A stretch of 64,000 bases of DNA from Albimonas sp963816545 (GCA_963816545.1 CAWFLE010000007.1:1-64000), one strand, 5' to 3'; positions 26,532 through 36,885 are shown, counted from the first letter of the stretch. The notes: a model not told the origin generated them from the letters alone. Numbers and translations: made by a program.

Positions 26532-28504
26532 ATGCTTGAGAGCCTGACGCTCTTCATCCTTCTGGGCCCGCTCGCGGGCGCGCTGATCGCCGGCTTCGGC
26601 TGGAAGTTCATCGGCGAGCGCGGGGCGATGCTGACCACGACCGGTATCATGATGGTCGCGGCCGTCTTCGCCTGGGTGGTGTTCGTTCGGCGCTGCCGCA
26701 CGAGACGGAGCAGGTGTCGCTGTTCCGCTGGATCGACGTCGGGCAGCCTCAGCATCGACTGGGGCATCCGGCTGGACCGGCTGACCTCGGTGATGCTTGT
26801 GGTGGTGCTGCACGGTGTCCGCGCTCGTGCACCTCTATTCCATGGGCTACATGGAAGAGGACGATGCGAAGCCCCGTTTCTTCGCCTATCTGTCGTTCTT
26901 TTCCTTCGCCATGCTGGCGCTGGTCACCGGCGATAACCTTCTGCAGCTGTTCTTCGGATGGGAGGGGGTGGGGGTCGCCTCCTACCTGCTGATCGGGTTC
27001 TGGTGGAAGAAGCCTTCCGCCAACGCCGCGGCGATGAAGGCCTTCATCGTCAACCGCGTGGGGGACTTCGGCTTCCTGATGGGCATCTTCACGCTGTTCT
27101 TCCTGACGGATTCCATCCAGCTCGACACCATCTTCGCGACGGCGCCCGAGCTCGCGGGGACATCCGTGCGGTTCCTGTGGACCGAGTGGAACGCGGCGGA
27201 GCTGGCGGCCTTCCTGCTCTTCATCGGCGCCATGGGCAAGTCGGCGCAGCTTCTTCTGCACACCTGGCTGCCGGACGCGATGGAGGGGCCCACGCCGGTC
27301 TCCGCGCTGATCCACGCGGCGACCATGGTGACGGCCGGCGTGTTTCTGGTCTGCCGGATGTCGCCGCTTTATGAATTCGCGCCGAATGCGCAGATGTTCA
27401 TCACCATCGTCGGGGCCTGCACCGCGTTCTTCGCGGCGACCATCGGGCTGGTGCAGACCGACATCAAGCGGGTGATCGCCTATTCGACCTGTTCGCAGCT
27501 CGGATACATGTTCGTGGCGGCCGGGGTCGGGTTCTATCAGGCGGCGATGTTTCACCTGTTCACGCATGCCTTCTTCAAGGCGCTGCTGTTCCTCGGGGCC
27601 GGCTCGGTGATCCACGCGATGCACCATGAGCAGGACATGCGGAAATACGGCGGGCTGCGGAAGAAGATCCCGGTGACTTTCTGGATGATGATGCTCGGAA
27701 CGCTCGCGATCACGGGCTTCGGGATCCCGCTTTCGGGCGACCTGTTCATGCCGCTCGGCTTCGCGGGGTTCGTGTCGAAGGACGCGATCATCGAGGGGTC
27801 GTGGGCCGCGCACTCCGCCCAGGGCGAGTTCGCGTTCTGGCTTCTGGTGATCGCCGCGGTGTTCACCTCCTTCTACTCCTGGCGTCTGATCTTCCTGACC
27901 TTCTTCGGCGAGACCCGGGACCGGAAGCACTGGGAACACGCGCATGAGAGCCCGTCGGTGATGATGTGGCCGCTCTACATCCTCGGCGCCGGAGCGGTGC
28001 TCGCGGGGATGCTGTTCTACGAGCCGCTTCATCGGCCACGGCGCGCATGAGTGGTTCGAGGCCGCGATCTTCATGGGCGAAGAGAACCACGTCATGCACG
28101 AGTTCCATGAGGTCCCGTATCTCGTGAAGCTGTCGCCCTTCATCGCCATGCTGCTGGGGCTGGGGACCGCCTACTGGTTCTACATCGCCAATCCGTCGCT
28201 GCCCCGCGCACTCGCGGAGCGGCACCACGGGCTCTACAAGTTCCTGCTCAACAAGTGGTATTTCGATGAGCTCTACGGGCTGATCTTCGTGCGGCCGGCC
28301 ATGTGGCTGGGTCGGTTCCTTTGGAAGCGGGGGGACGGGGCCATCGTGGACGGCGCAATCAACGGGCTGTCGATGGGGATTGTCCCCTGGATGACGCGGC
28401 TCGCAGGGCGTGCCCAGTCCGGATACGTCTATCACTACGCCTTCGTGATGCTGATCGGGATGTCGCTTCTGCTCACGTGGCTGACCATCGGGGGGCCGCG
28501 CTGA
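26532..28504 (+). CDS. nuoL: NADH-quinone oxidoreductase subunit L, with about four apparent frameshifts
   Basis: NuoL (ND5) is the distal antiporter-like proton channel with the long lateral helix. The start MLESLTLFILLGPLAGALIA is at 26532. Frame breaks fall at about 26687, 26740, 26807 and 28025. Between them the sequence is normal: SIDWGIRLDRLTSVMLVVV, VHLYSMGYMEEDDAKPRFFA, FFGWEGVGVASYLLIGFWWK with the channel Glu, LLLHTWLPDAMEGPTPVSAL, and THAFFKALLFLGAGSVIHAM. The C-terminal lateral-helix part runs from MGEENHVMHEFHEVPYLVKL to the TGA at 28502. Its stop overlaps the nuoM ATG. The protein is about 657 residues after repair. Confidence 0.9.
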
Positions 28505-30081
28505 TGGACAACATCCTGTCTCTCGTGACCTTCCTGCCTCTGATCGGGGCGCTCGTCCTGGTGCTGATCCTGCGCGGCGAGGATGCGGCCGCGCAGCTCA
28601 ATGCCAAGGTGGTTGCGCTGATCACCACTTCGGCCACGTTCCTTCTGTCGCTCATCATCCTCGCCGGGTTCGATTCCAGCGAAGGCTTCCAGTTCGTCGA
28701 GGAGGGCGAGTGGCTGCTCGGCCTCAACTACAAGCTGGGCGTGGACGGGCTGTCGGTCCTGTTCGTGATGCTGACCACGTTCCTGATGCCCATCGTCATC
28801 GGCGCCTCCTGGAACGTGACGCACCGGGTCAAGGAGTACATGGCGGCCTTTCTGGTGTTGGAGACGCTGATGATCGGCGTTTTCGTCAGCCTCGACATGG
28901 TGCTGTTCTATCTGTTCTTCGAGGCGGGCCTGATCCCGATGTTCATCATCATCGGCGTCTGGGGGGGCAAGGAGCGCATCTACGCGGCGTTCAAGTTCTT
29001 CCTCTATACGCTGCTCGGCTCCATGCTGATGTTGATCGCCATGATCGCGATGTACTGGGACGCGGGCACCTCCGACATTCCGATGCTGCTGGCGCACGAG
29101 TTCTCCGCCGGACCGATCGAATTCCTCGGATGGGAGATCCTGGGTGGGTTCCAGACGCTGCTCTGGCTGGCCTTCTTCGCGAGTTTCGCGGTCAAGATGC
29201 CGATGTGGCCGGTGCACACTTGGCTGCCGGACGCGCACGTTCAGGCCCCGACCGCGGGGTCGGTGGTGCTGGCTGCGATCCTGCTGAAGATGGGCGGCTA
29301 CGGTTTCCTGCGCTTCAGCCTGCCGATGTTCCCGGTGGCGTCGGAGCTGATGACCGGCTTCGTGTTCTTCCTCTCTGTCGTGGCGATCATCTACACCTCG
29401 CTGGTGGCGATGATGCAGGAGGACATGAAGAAGCTGATCGCCTATTCCTCGGTTGCGCACATGGGCTTCGTGACCATGGGGATATTCGCGGCGAACCGGC
29501 AGGGGGTGGACGGCGCGATCTTTCAGATGATCTCCCACGGCTTCATCTCCGGCGCGCTGTTCCTGATCGTGGGTGTGATCTACGACCGGATGCACACCCG
29601 GGACATCGCAGCCTATGGCGGGCTCGCGGTGCGGATGCCGGCCTACGCCCTGGTGTTCATGCTCTTCACCATGGGCAACGTCGGCCTGCCGGGCACTTCG
29701 GGGTTCATCGGGGAGTTCCTGACCATGGTCGGCGTCTATCAGGTCTCCACCTGGGCGGCGTTCGGCGCGGCCACCGGCGTGATCCTGTCGGCGGCCTATG
29801 CCCTGTGGCTCTACCGCCGGGTGGTGCTTGGAGACCTGATCAAGCAGTCGCTGAGCGGGATCAAGGACATGACCGGGGTGGAGCGGTTGCTCTTCGCGCC
29901 CCTCGTGGCGGGCATGCTCCTGCTCGGCGTCTACCCGAGCCTCATCACCGACATCACCGGCCCTGCCGTCGAGGCGCTCGTCGCGCAGGTGGACGGCGCC
30001 GTCCAGACCGCCGAGACCCATGGCCTGACCCGTTACGCGGACGCCGCGGCCACGCCCGCGCCCGCCGGAGGGACGCACTGA
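28504..30081 (+). CDS. nuoM: NADH-quinone oxidoreductase subunit M
   Basis: NuoM (ND4) is an antiporter-like proton pump of 525 residues. The ATG at 28504 overlaps the nuoL stop. Fourteen-helix features include LVLETLMIGVFVSLDMVLFY with the key Glu, FFASFAVKMPMWPVHTWLPD with the channel Lys, and QEDMKKLIAYSSVAHMGFVT. It ends with a soluble Thr/Ala/Pro-rich tail (YADAAATPAPAGGTH). No frameshift, in contrast to nuoJ and nuoL just upstream. NuoN starts one base after its stop codon. Confidence 0.97.
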   Translation: MDNILSLVTFLPLIGALVLVLILRGEDAAAQLNAKVVALITTSATFLLSLIILAGFDSSEGFQFVEEGEWLLGLNYKLGVDGLSVLFVMLTTFLMPIVIGASWNVTHRVKEYMAAFLVLETLMIGVFVSLDMVLFYLFFEAGLIPMFIIIGVWGGKERIYAAFKFFLYTLLGSMLMLIAMIAMYWDAGTSDIPMLLAHEFSAGPIEFLGWEILGGFQTLLWLAFFASFAVKMPMWPVHTWLPDAHVQAPTAGSVVLAAILLKMGGYGFLRFSLPMFPVASELMTGFVFFLSVVAIIYTSLVAMMQEDMKKLIAYSSVAHMGFVTMGIFAANRQGVDGAIFQMISHGFISGALFLIVGVIYDRMHTRDIAAYGGLAVRMPAYALVFMLFTMGNVGLPGTSGFIGEFLTMVGVYQVSTWAAFGAATGVILSAAYALWLYRRVVLGDLIKQSLSGIKDMTGVERLLFAPLVAGMLLLGVYPSLITDITGPAVEALVAQVDGAVQTAETHGLTRYADAAATPAPAGGTH

Positions 30082-30082
30082 C

Positions 30083-31525
30083 ATGCTGACCGACTACCTC
30101 GCGACCGCCCTGCCGGAGATCCTGCTGGCCGTCTACGCCATGGGCGCCCTCCTGGCCGGCGCCTACGGGCCCGGAGACCGCTGGGCCTCGCCGCTGATGT
30201 GGATCACGGCGGTGGTCCTCGCCGCCCTCGGCGTCATGGTGGCGTTCGAGACGGGGGACATCGTCGCCTTCAACGGCGCCTTCGTGAACGACGGCTTCGC
30301 GCGCTTCGCCAAGGTGATCATCCTGTTCTCCGCCGCGGCGATCCTGCTGCTTTCCGAGGACTACATGCGCCGGCGGCAGATCCTGAAGTTCGAGTATCCG
30401 GTGCTCATCTGCCTCTCGACGCTGGGGATGATGGTCATGGTCTCGGCCGGTGACCTGATGAGCCTCTACATGGGGCTGGAGCTGCAGTCGCTGGCGGCCT
30501 ACGTGATCGCGGCCTTCCGGCGCGACAGCCTGCGCTCAACCGAGGCGGGGCTGAAGTACTTCGTTCTGGGGGCGCTGTCTTCGGGGCTGCTGCTCTACGG
30601 CGCGTCGCTGGTCTACGGCTACACGGGCGCGACGCGGTTCGACGCCATCGCCCTGGTGGCGCTGGACGAGCCGTCGCTGGGGATGCTGTTCGGCCTCGCG
30701 TTCCTCTGCGCCGGCCTCGCGTTCAAGATCTCGGCCGCGCCGTTCCACATGTGGACGCCGGACGTCTACGAGGGCGCCCCGACCCCGGTGACCGCCTTCT
30801 TCGCCACCGCCCCCAAGGCGGCGGCGACGGCGCTCTTCGCCCGGCTCCTCTACGATGCGTTCGGCGCCGCGGTGGCGGACTGGCAGCAGATCCTGGCGTT
30901 CCTCGCGTTCGCGTCGATGTTCCTCGGTTCCATCGCGGCCATCGGGCAGCAGAACCTCAAGCGACTGATGGCGTATTCCTCCATCGCGCACATGGGCTTC
31001 GCGCTGACGGGTCTCGCGGCCGGGACGCTGGGAGGCGCGACGTCGCTGCTCATCTACCTCGCGATCTACGTGGTGATGAACGCCGGCGTCTTCGCTTTCA
31101 TGCTGACCATGGAGCGGGACGGGAAGCCGGTGACGGACGTCTCCGACCTCGCGGGGCTTTCCAAGTCCCGTCCGGGGCAGGCGCTGGCGCTCGGTGCGTT
31201 GATGTTCTCGCTGGCCGGGATCCCGCCGCTCGTGGGTTTCTTCGCCAAGTGGTACGTGTTCATGGCCGCGGTCGAGGCGGGGCTCGCGCCGCTGGCGTTG
31301 GCCGGAGCCATCGCCTCGGTGATCGGCGCCTACTATTACCTGCGCATCGTCAAGATCATGTATTTCGACGACGCGCAGCAGGGGCTGACCGGGCCGATGC
31401 CGCTGGTGCATGGCGCGACGCTGACCGCCTCGGCGGTGATCATGTCGGTGGGCTGGCTGCCGGTGATCAACCTGTTCGGCGTCCCGGCCCTGGCCGCGGC
31501 GGCCGCCGCGACGCTGATCCACTAG
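30083..31525 (+). CDS. nuoN: NADH-quinone oxidoreductase subunit N
   Basis: NuoN (ND2) is the third antiporter-like pump, 480 residues. Typical segments are LMSLYMGLELQSLAAYVIAA with the conserved Glu, AFKISAAPFHMWTPDVYEGA with the channel Lys, QQNLKRLMAYSSIAHMGFAL and SLAGIPPLVGFFAKWYVFMA. It closes the complex I set. The stop TAG at 31523-31525 is immediately followed by the birA ATG, so the transcript most likely continues into birA, coaX and RNase J, a conserved alphaproteobacterial order. Confidence 0.97.
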   Translation: MLTDYLATALPEILLAVYAMGALLAGAYGPGDRWASPLMWITAVVLAALGVMVAFETGDIVAFNGAFVNDGFARFAKVIILFSAAAILLLSEDYMRRRQILKFEYPVLICLSTLGMMVMVSAGDLMSLYMGLELQSLAAYVIAAFRRDSLRSTEAGLKYFVLGALSSGLLLYGASLVYGYTGATRFDAIALVALDEPSLGMLFGLAFLCAGLAFKISAAPFHMWTPDVYEGAPTPVTAFFATAPKAAATALFARLLYDAFGAAVADWQQILAFLAFASMFLGSIAAIGQQNLKRLMAYSSIAHMGFALTGLAAGTLGGATSLLIYLAIYVVMNAGVFAFMLTMERDGKPVTDVSDLAGLSKSRPGQALALGALMFSLAGIPPLVGFFAKWYVFMAAVEAGLAPLALAGAIASVIGAYYYLRIVKIMYFDDAQQGLTGPMPLVHGATLTASAVIMSVGWLPVINLFGVPALAAAAAATLIH

Positions 31526-32272
31526 ATGCCTGCCGCCTGGCCGGAGTGCCATGACCGCCTGATCCTGGACGAGACCGGGTCCACCATGGACGAGGCCCGG
31601 GCTCGCGCCGCCGCCGGCGCGCCGGGGCCGCTCTGGATCATGGCGCGCCGTCAGTCTTCCGGGCGGGGCCGGCGCGGCAACGTCTGGCGGGCGCCGGAGG
31701 GGAACCTGAACGTCACCCTCCTTCTGCGGCCGGGCATGGGGGCCAAGGCGGCCTCGCTCCTGTCGTTCGCCGCCTCGATCTCGGTCGCGGACCTGCTGGG
31801 GGCCTGCGTCCCCGGCGCGCGGATCGAAACCAAGTGGCCGAACGACACGCTGCTGAACGGGGGCAAGGCGGCCGGGATCCTGCTTGAATCCGAGGGCAGG
31901 GGGGACCGGCTTGACTGGGTTTCCATCGGAATCGGCGTCAACCTTGTGGCGCACCCCCCCGCCGACCCCCGCGCCGCCTTCCCGCCGACCTGCGTGGCGG
32001 ACCATGGCGCCCCACCCTCGCCGGAGGCGGCGCTGACGATCCTGGCCGCCGCCTTCGCGGCCCGGCTCGACCTCTACCGCGCGCAGGGCTTCGGCCCGAT
32101 CCGGGACGCCTGGATAGCCCGCGCCGCCCGCCTCGGCGCGCCCATCGAGGCGCGGCTGCCCAACGAGACCGTCTCCGGCATCTTCGCCGATCTGGACGCG
32201 GACGGCGCGCTCGTTCTACACACGCCCCGCGGCCCGCGCCGCATCGCCGCGGCGGAGGTGTTCTTCCCCTGA
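31526..32272 (+). CDS. birA: Biotin--[acetyl-CoA-carboxylase] ligase
   Basis: This enzyme activates biotin to biotinyl-5'-AMP and attaches it to the lysine of biotin carboxyl carrier proteins. The 248-residue protein has the catalytic motif SSGRGRRGNVWRAPEGNLNV near residue 49 (biotinyl-AMP loop) and the substrate Lys region IETKWPNDTLLNGGKAAGIL near 97. It ends in a small SH3-like C-domain. It lacks the N-terminal DNA-binding domain of E. coli BirA, so it should be a ligase only (group I). It follows nuoN with no gap. Confidence 0.93.
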   Translation: MPAAWPECHDRLILDETGSTMDEARARAAAGAPGPLWIMARRQSSGRGRRGNVWRAPEGNLNVTLLLRPGMGAKAASLLSFAASISVADLLGACVPGARIETKWPNDTLLNGGKAAGILLESEGRGDRLDWVSIGIGVNLVAHPPADPRAAFPPTCVADHGAPPSPEAALTILAAAFAARLDLYRAQGFGPIRDAWIARAARLGAPIEARLPNETVSGIFADLDADGALVLHTPRGPRRIAAAEVFFP

Positions 32273-32298
32273 GGGGGACACGGGGGGAGGAGACCCGA

Positions 32299-33084
32299 AT
32301 GCTGCTGGCCATCGACGTGGGCAACACCAATTCCGTCTTCGCGCTGCATGACGGCGAGAAATACATTGCGGACTGGCGCTGCGCCACCGATATAAAGCGC
32401 ACGGCCGACGAGTATTTCGTCTGGCTCCGCCAGCTTCTCGACCATCACGGGATCGACTCGAACCGGATCGACGACGTGGTGATCTCCTCCACCGCCGCGG
32501 GGACCATGTTCAACCTGCGCGTCCTCGCGGACCGCTATTTTCACGTCCGGCCCATCGTGGTCGGCAAGCCAGAGACCAATATCGGCATCGAAATCCGGGT
32601 CACGCCGGGAACGCGCGTGGGCGCGGACCGGCTGGTCAACACGCTATCGGCCTTCCGCACCTATGGCGGCGACGTAATCGTAGTGGATTTCGGCACCGCC
32701 ACCACTTTCGACGTGGTGGGCAAGGACGGCGCCTATGAGGGTGGGGTAATCGCGCCCGGCGTGAACCTCGCGCTCAAGGCGCTGGAGAACGCCGCGACCG
32801 CGCTGCCTGAGATCGACGTGACCCGACCCGAGAGGGTCATCGGCCTCGACACCGTCGCCTGCATGCAGTCGGGCATCTACTGGGGCTATGTGAGCCTCGT
32901 CGAAGGTCTCTGCCGCCGCATCATGGAGGAGCGGGGGCGCGAAATGAAAGTGATCGCCACGGGCGGTCTTTCGCCGCTGTTCGCGCGCGGCACGTCGGTC
33001 ATCGACACGGTCGATGGAGACCTGACGCTGCGCGGGCTCGTGGCCATCTACGAACTGAACAGACAGAAAGAACAACATGGCTGA
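32299..33084 (+). CDS. coaX: Type III pantothenate kinase
   Basis: This enzyme phosphorylates pantothenate in the first step of coenzyme A synthesis. The 261-residue ASKHA-fold protein shows the phosphate-1 motif AIDVGNTNSVFALHDG near residue 4, GADRLVNTLSAF with the catalytic Asp near 111, VVDFGTATTFDVV near 129 and ATGGLSPLFARG near 220. The ATG at 32299 has GGGAGGAG upstream. It overlaps the RNase J start by 8 bases, so the two are translationally linked. Confidence 0.95.
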   Translation: MLLAIDVGNTNSVFALHDGEKYIADWRCATDIKRTADEYFVWLRQLLDHHGIDSNRIDDVVISSTAAGTMFNLRVLADRYFHVRPIVVGKPETNIGIEIRVTPGTRVGADRLVNTLSAFRTYGGDVIVVDFGTATTFDVVGKDGAYEGGVIAPGVNLALKALENAATALPEIDVTRPERVIGLDTVACMQSGIYWGYVSLVEGLCRRIMEERGREMKVIATGGLSPLFARGTSVIDTVDGDLTLRGLVAIYELNRQKEQHG

Positions 33085-34759
33085 CGATTCCGAACTGGTC
33101 TTCGTGGCGCTTGGCGGCGCCGGGGAGATCGGGATGAACATGTACCTCTACGGCTACGGCCGCGGCCCCGACCGCCGCTGGATCATGGTCGACTGCGGGG
33201 TCGGCTTCGGCGACATGGAGACCAGCCCCGGCATCGAGCTGGTGATGGCCGACCCCTCCTTCATCGCCGAGCGCGCCGATCAACTGGAGGCGATCTTCGC
33301 CACCCACGCGCATGAGGACCATATCGGCGGCCTCGGGCGCCTGTGGCCCCGCCTGCGCGCGCCGATTTACGCCAAGCCCTTCACCGGCCTGCATATCCGC
33401 CGCAAGCTGGAGGAGGCGGGCGTGTCGCCGGACTGCCTCAAGATCGTGAAGGGGTCGAAGCCGATCAAGGCCGGGCCGTTCACCGTGACCTTCCAGCCGG
33501 TGACGCACTCGATCCCCGAGGCGTCCAGCCTCGTGATCGACACGCCCAAGGGCCGGATCGTGCATACCGGCGACTTCAAGGTCGACGCCTCGCCCCAGCT
33601 GGGCGAGCCCTTCGACCTCGCCGCCTTCCGCGCGATCGGCGAGAGCGGCGTGCATGCCATGATCTGCGATTCCACCAACGTGTTCCTGCCGGGGCACGGC
33701 GGCTCGGAGTCCGAGGTCATCGCGCCGTTGATGGACCTGATCCAGAACGCCAAGGGCGCGGTCGCGGCCACCACCTTCGCCTCCAACGTCGCGCGCCTGC
33801 ACTCCATCGCCACCGCCGCCGCCCAGTGCGGGCGGGCCGTGGTGCTGGTCGGCCGGGCGATGGAGCGGATGGTCGCCGCCGCCGTCGAGACCGGGGAGAT
33901 GAAGGACTTTCCCCGCACCATCTCCGATGCCGAGGCGAAGGACGTGCCGTCCGAGCACGTCCTCTACCTGGTGACCGGCTCGCAGGGAGAGGGCCGCGCC
34001 GCGCTCGCCCGCATCGCCAACGGCTCTCACCCCACGGTGACGCTGGGACACGGCGATCTGGTGATCTTCTCCTCGAAGACCATCCCGGGGAACGAGGCGG
34101 AGGTGATCCGCCTCTGGAACCGCCTGTCGGAGCGGGGCGTGCGCGTGATCGAGGAGTCCGAGCCCGGTCTCCCCGGCCGCATCCACGTCTCCGGCCACGC
34201 CCGGCGCGAGGACCTGCGGGTGCTCTACGATGCGCTGAAGCCGAAGATCTCGGTGCCCATGCACGGCGAGCATCGCCATTTGATGGAGCATGCGTCCTTC
34301 GCCCAGTCGCTGCAGGTCCCCTCGGTGCCCGCGCCGAACGGGACGGTGGTGGACATCTCCGGCCCGACCCCGAAGATCGTGGATTCCGTGGAGACCGGGC
34401 GCCTCTATCTCGATGGCGAAACGCTGATCGGGGCGATGGACGGGGTGGTCCGCAACCGCCTGAAGCTCGCGCGCCAGGGCCATGTCATCGCGGCCCTCGT
34501 GGTGGACGAGAAGGGAGAGCTGCTGGCCGACCCCGAGATCCGCGTGGTCGGCGGCCCGGACGAGGACGGGGACTGGCCCGCCTCGCTCGAGGACATGATC
34601 TACGACGCGGTCGACGAGGCCGTGGACGGGATGCCCAAGCGCCGGCGCAAGGACAAGGACATCGAGGAGGTCGCCTCCCGCGCCATCCGCGCCGTCTGCG
34701 CTCGCCGGTGGGGCAAACGGCCATTCGTGACGGCCATCGTCACGCGGCTCGAGGACTGA
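33077..34759 (+). CDS. rnj: Ribonuclease J
   Basis: This is a 5'-exo- and endoribonuclease for mRNA decay and rRNA processing. The 560-residue metallo-beta-lactamase/beta-CASP protein has the zinc motif ATHAHEDHIGGLGRL near residue 75, HTGDFKVD near 159, CDSTNVFLPGHGGSES near 195 and the beta-CASP end VSGHARREDLRVLYDALKPK then SVPMHGEHRHLMEHA near 400. The C-terminal domain is present to EEVASRAIRAVCARRWGKRP. It starts inside the end of coaX (ATG 33077) and is followed by a hairpin. Confidence 0.95.
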   Translation: MADDSELVFVALGGAGEIGMNMYLYGYGRGPDRRWIMVDCGVGFGDMETSPGIELVMADPSFIAERADQLEAIFATHAHEDHIGGLGRLWPRLRAPIYAKPFTGLHIRRKLEEAGVSPDCLKIVKGSKPIKAGPFTVTFQPVTHSIPEASSLVIDTPKGRIVHTGDFKVDASPQLGEPFDLAAFRAIGESGVHAMICDSTNVFLPGHGGSESEVIAPLMDLIQNAKGAVAATTFASNVARLHSIATAAAQCGRAVVLVGRAMERMVAAAVETGEMKDFPRTISDAEAKDVPSEHVLYLVTGSQGEGRAALARIANGSHPTVTLGHGDLVIFSSKTIPGNEAEVIRLWNRLSERGVRVIEESEPGLPGRIHVSGHARREDLRVLYDALKPKISVPMHGEHRHLMEHASFAQSLQVPSVPAPNGTVVDISGPTPKIVDSVETGRLYLDGETLIGAMDGVVRNRLKLARQGHVIAALVVDEKGELLADPEIRVVGGPDEDGDWPASLEDMIYDAVDEAVDGMPKRRRKDKDIEEVASRAIRAVCARRWGKRPFVTAIVTRLED

Positions 34760-34765
34760 CGGGCA

Positions 34766-34787
34766 GGGCGGCCGGCAGCGGCCGCCC
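34766..34787 (+). terminator. Hairpin terminator after RNase J
   Basis: GGGCGGCC at 34766-34773 pairs with GGCCGCCC at 34780-34787 around a 6-base loop, 6 bases after the RNase J stop codon. It separates the long nuo transcript from the convergent purine genes. Confidence 0.5.
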
Positions 34788-34849
34788 CCTTCGCGCGACG
34801 CTCCGGGTGTTGGGGTCTTCGGGCCTGAACCTTGCGGCGGCAGGCGGCG

Positions 34850-35599
34850 CTACCGGAACCAGTCTATCCAGCCCAGCGTGGCCTCCGTCGGGCCGTCGGT
34901 GCGGTATTCGGCGCCGAGATGCCCGTCCCACTGCAGCGCGGGCAGCAGCCAGCGCAGGTTCACCTCTCCCAGGTCGGGCTGCGCCCGGTCCGGTGCGTTG
35001 GCGAACTGGACATGCGCGATCAGGGGCCGGTGGCGCTGATAGCGGCGCAGCAGGTCTCCGCCCATCACCTGCACATGGTAGAGGTCGAACATCAGCCGCA
35101 ACTCCGGGCGGTCGACCTCGGCGATCACCTCCGCCGCGTGTTCCGGGGTGGACAGGAACCCGCCCGGGGCGTCGCGTGCGTTCAGCGGCTCGATCACCAG
35201 CGTCACGCCCGCCCGCGCCGCCAGTCCGCAGGCATGGCGGAGGTTCTCCCGAAAGGTCGCCGCCGCTTCCGACCCCTGCGCGGCGCCGGCCACCATGTGC
35301 ACGTGTCGCGCACCGAGCGTGGCGGCCCAGTCAATGGCCTCCGCCGCGATCTCCCGCGCCTCCGCCTCCCGTCCCGGCACGGCCTGGAGCCCGCGATCCC
35401 CCTCGCGGGACCCGAGGCGCGTGTTCAAGCCGATCAGCGGCAGCCCGGTCTCCTTCAACGTGGCCGCGATCTCGGACCGGTCCGCGTCCTGGATCACCTG
35501 CGCTTCCACCGCATCGAACCCAGCGGCGGCGGCGGCGAGGATGGCGTCCACCGGAGATAACTCCCGCCAGAGCCACCCTAGATTTGCCGAGAACCTCAT
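34850..35599 (-). CDS. Hydroxypyruvate isomerase-like TIM-barrel protein
   Basis: This is a 249-residue sugar-phosphate-isomerase/AP-endonuclease-2-type barrel. In Hyi the reaction is hydroxypyruvate to tartronate semialdehyde, next to glyoxylate metabolism. The metal-site motifs are present: VIEPLNARDAPGGFL with Glu near residue 139, LMFDLYHVQVMGGDL near 174-188, IAHVQFANAPDRAQPDLGEV near 203 and the C-terminal EYRTDG Glu near 235. The ATG overlaps the guaD stop (ATGA), so it is the last gene of that unit. Location after guanine deaminase fits handling of purine-derived glyoxylate, but substrate specificity is not proven. Confidence 0.78.
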   Translation of the reverse strand: MRFSANLGWLWRELSPVDAILAAAAAGFDAVEAQVIQDADRSEIAATLKETGLPLIGLNTRLGSREGDRGLQAVPGREAEAREIAAEAIDWAATLGARHVHMVAGAAQGSEAAATFRENLRHACGLAARAGVTLVIEPLNARDAPGGFLSTPEHAAEVIAEVDRPELRLMFDLYHVQVMGGDLLRRYQRHRPLIAHVQFANAPDRAQPDLGEVNLRWLLPALQWDGHLGAEYRTDGPTEATLGWIDWFR

Positions 35600-36885
35600 C
35601 CCTTCACCCTCTCGCCCGCGATCCAGACTCCGCTCAGCGCCCGGTCGTCGCCCAGCATGATCGCCGCGAACAGCGCCTCCCATACGCTCTCCGCCCTCGC
35701 CGCCCGCTGCGCCAGCACCGGCGTCGCGGCAAGATCCAGCGCCACCAGATCCGCCTCGGCACCCTCGGTGAGCCGCCCCACCCGGCCCTCGAGCCGCATC
35801 GCCCGCGCCGAGCCTTCGGTCGCCAGCCACAGCAGCTCCGCCGGATGCAGCGGCGCGCCGCGAAGCTGGCTCACCTCATAGGCCGCGCGCATGGTCGCCA
35901 GCATCGAGAAGCTGGACCCGCCCCCCACATCCGTCGCGAGCCCCACCGGCACGCCGGACCGCGCCAGCCCCGCCACATCGCAAAGGCCCGAGCCGATGAA
36001 GGTGTTGGAGGTCGGGCAATGCGCGACGCCCGAGCCGGTGTCGCGCAGCGCCGTCCGCTCCCGCTCCGTCAGGTGGATCGCATGGCCCATCAGCGCCCCG
36101 GCCCCCGCCAGCCCGAAGCGCTCATACACCGCCAGATAGTCGCTATCGTGGGGATAGAGACGACGCACCCACTCGATCTCCTCCGGCTGCTCCGACAGGT
36201 GCGTCTGCATCAGGCAGCCGGGATGCTCGGCCCACAGCGCCCCGGCGGCCTCAAGCTGTTCGGGTGAAGAGGTCGGCGCGAAGCGCGGCGTCACGGCGTA
36301 GATCAGCCGGCCCCGTCCATGCCAGCGCCCGATCAGCGCCTTCGACTGGTCGTAGCCAGTGGCGGCCGTGTCCCGCAGCCCGTCCGGCGCGTTGCGGTCC
36401 ATCATCACCTTTCCGGCCGAGAGCCGCATCCCCCGCGCCTCCGCCGCCGCGAAGATCGCCTCAGCGCTTTCGGGGTGGACGGTGGCGAAGACGCAAGCCG
36501 TGGTGATCCCGTTTGCCAGGCACAGGTCGAGATACAGCTCCGCCTGCGCCCGGGCGAAGTCGGGATCGGCGAACCGCATCTCCTCGGGGAAGGTGTAGTG
36601 CTCCAGCCAGTCGATCAGCCGCCGGCCCCAGGAGGCGATGATCCCCGTCTGCGGGTAGTGCGCGTGGCAGTCAACGAAGCCGGGCAGCAGCAGCGCCTCG
36701 CCCAGATCCTCCACCTCGGCGTGAGGGAACCGCGCCCGCAGCGCATCGGCGCCGCCAACGGCGCGGATCATCCCGCCCTCCACGGCCACGGCCCCGCGGC
36801 GCTCTTGCGTCGCGGCTTCGTCGGGAGGCGCCAGGAAGGGATCGGCCTTGAAGGCGAGGGTCTGGCCCAGGATCAGGCGGGTCAT
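35596..36885 (-). CDS. guaD: Guanine deaminase
   Basis: This enzyme converts guanine to xanthine and ammonia in the cytoplasm. It is a 429-residue amidohydrolase with zinc ligands PGFVDCHAHYPQTGI near residue 70 (HxH), QTHLSEQPEEIEWV near 228, GHAIHLTERE near 268, and the Asp ligand in LATDVGGGSSFSMLATM near 318. The ATG at 36885 has CAGGAG exactly 6 bases upstream and gives the usual start TRLILGQTLAFKADPFL. Upstream in-frame ATGs at 36900 and 36921 are less likely. It is separated from the rest of the purine gene set only by the insertion-sequence block. Confidence 0.92.
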   Translation of the reverse strand: MTRLILGQTLAFKADPFLAPPDEAATQERRGAVAVEGGMIRAVGGADALRARFPHAEVEDLGEALLLPGFVDCHAHYPQTGIIASWGRRLIDWLEHYTFPEEMRFADPDFARAQAELYLDLCLANGITTACVFATVHPESAEAIFAAAEARGMRLSAGKVMMDRNAPDGLRDTAATGYDQSKALIGRWHGRGRLIYAVTPRFAPTSSPEQLEAAGALWAEHPGCLMQTHLSEQPEEIEWVRRLYPHDSDYLAVYERFGLAGAGALMGHAIHLTERERTALRDTGSGVAHCPTSNTFIGSGLCDVAGLARSGVPVGLATDVGGGSSFSMLATMRAAYEVSQLRGAPLHPAELLWLATEGSARAMRLEGRVGRLTEGAEADLVALDLAATPVLAQRAARAESVWEALFAAIMLGDDRALSGVWIAGERVKG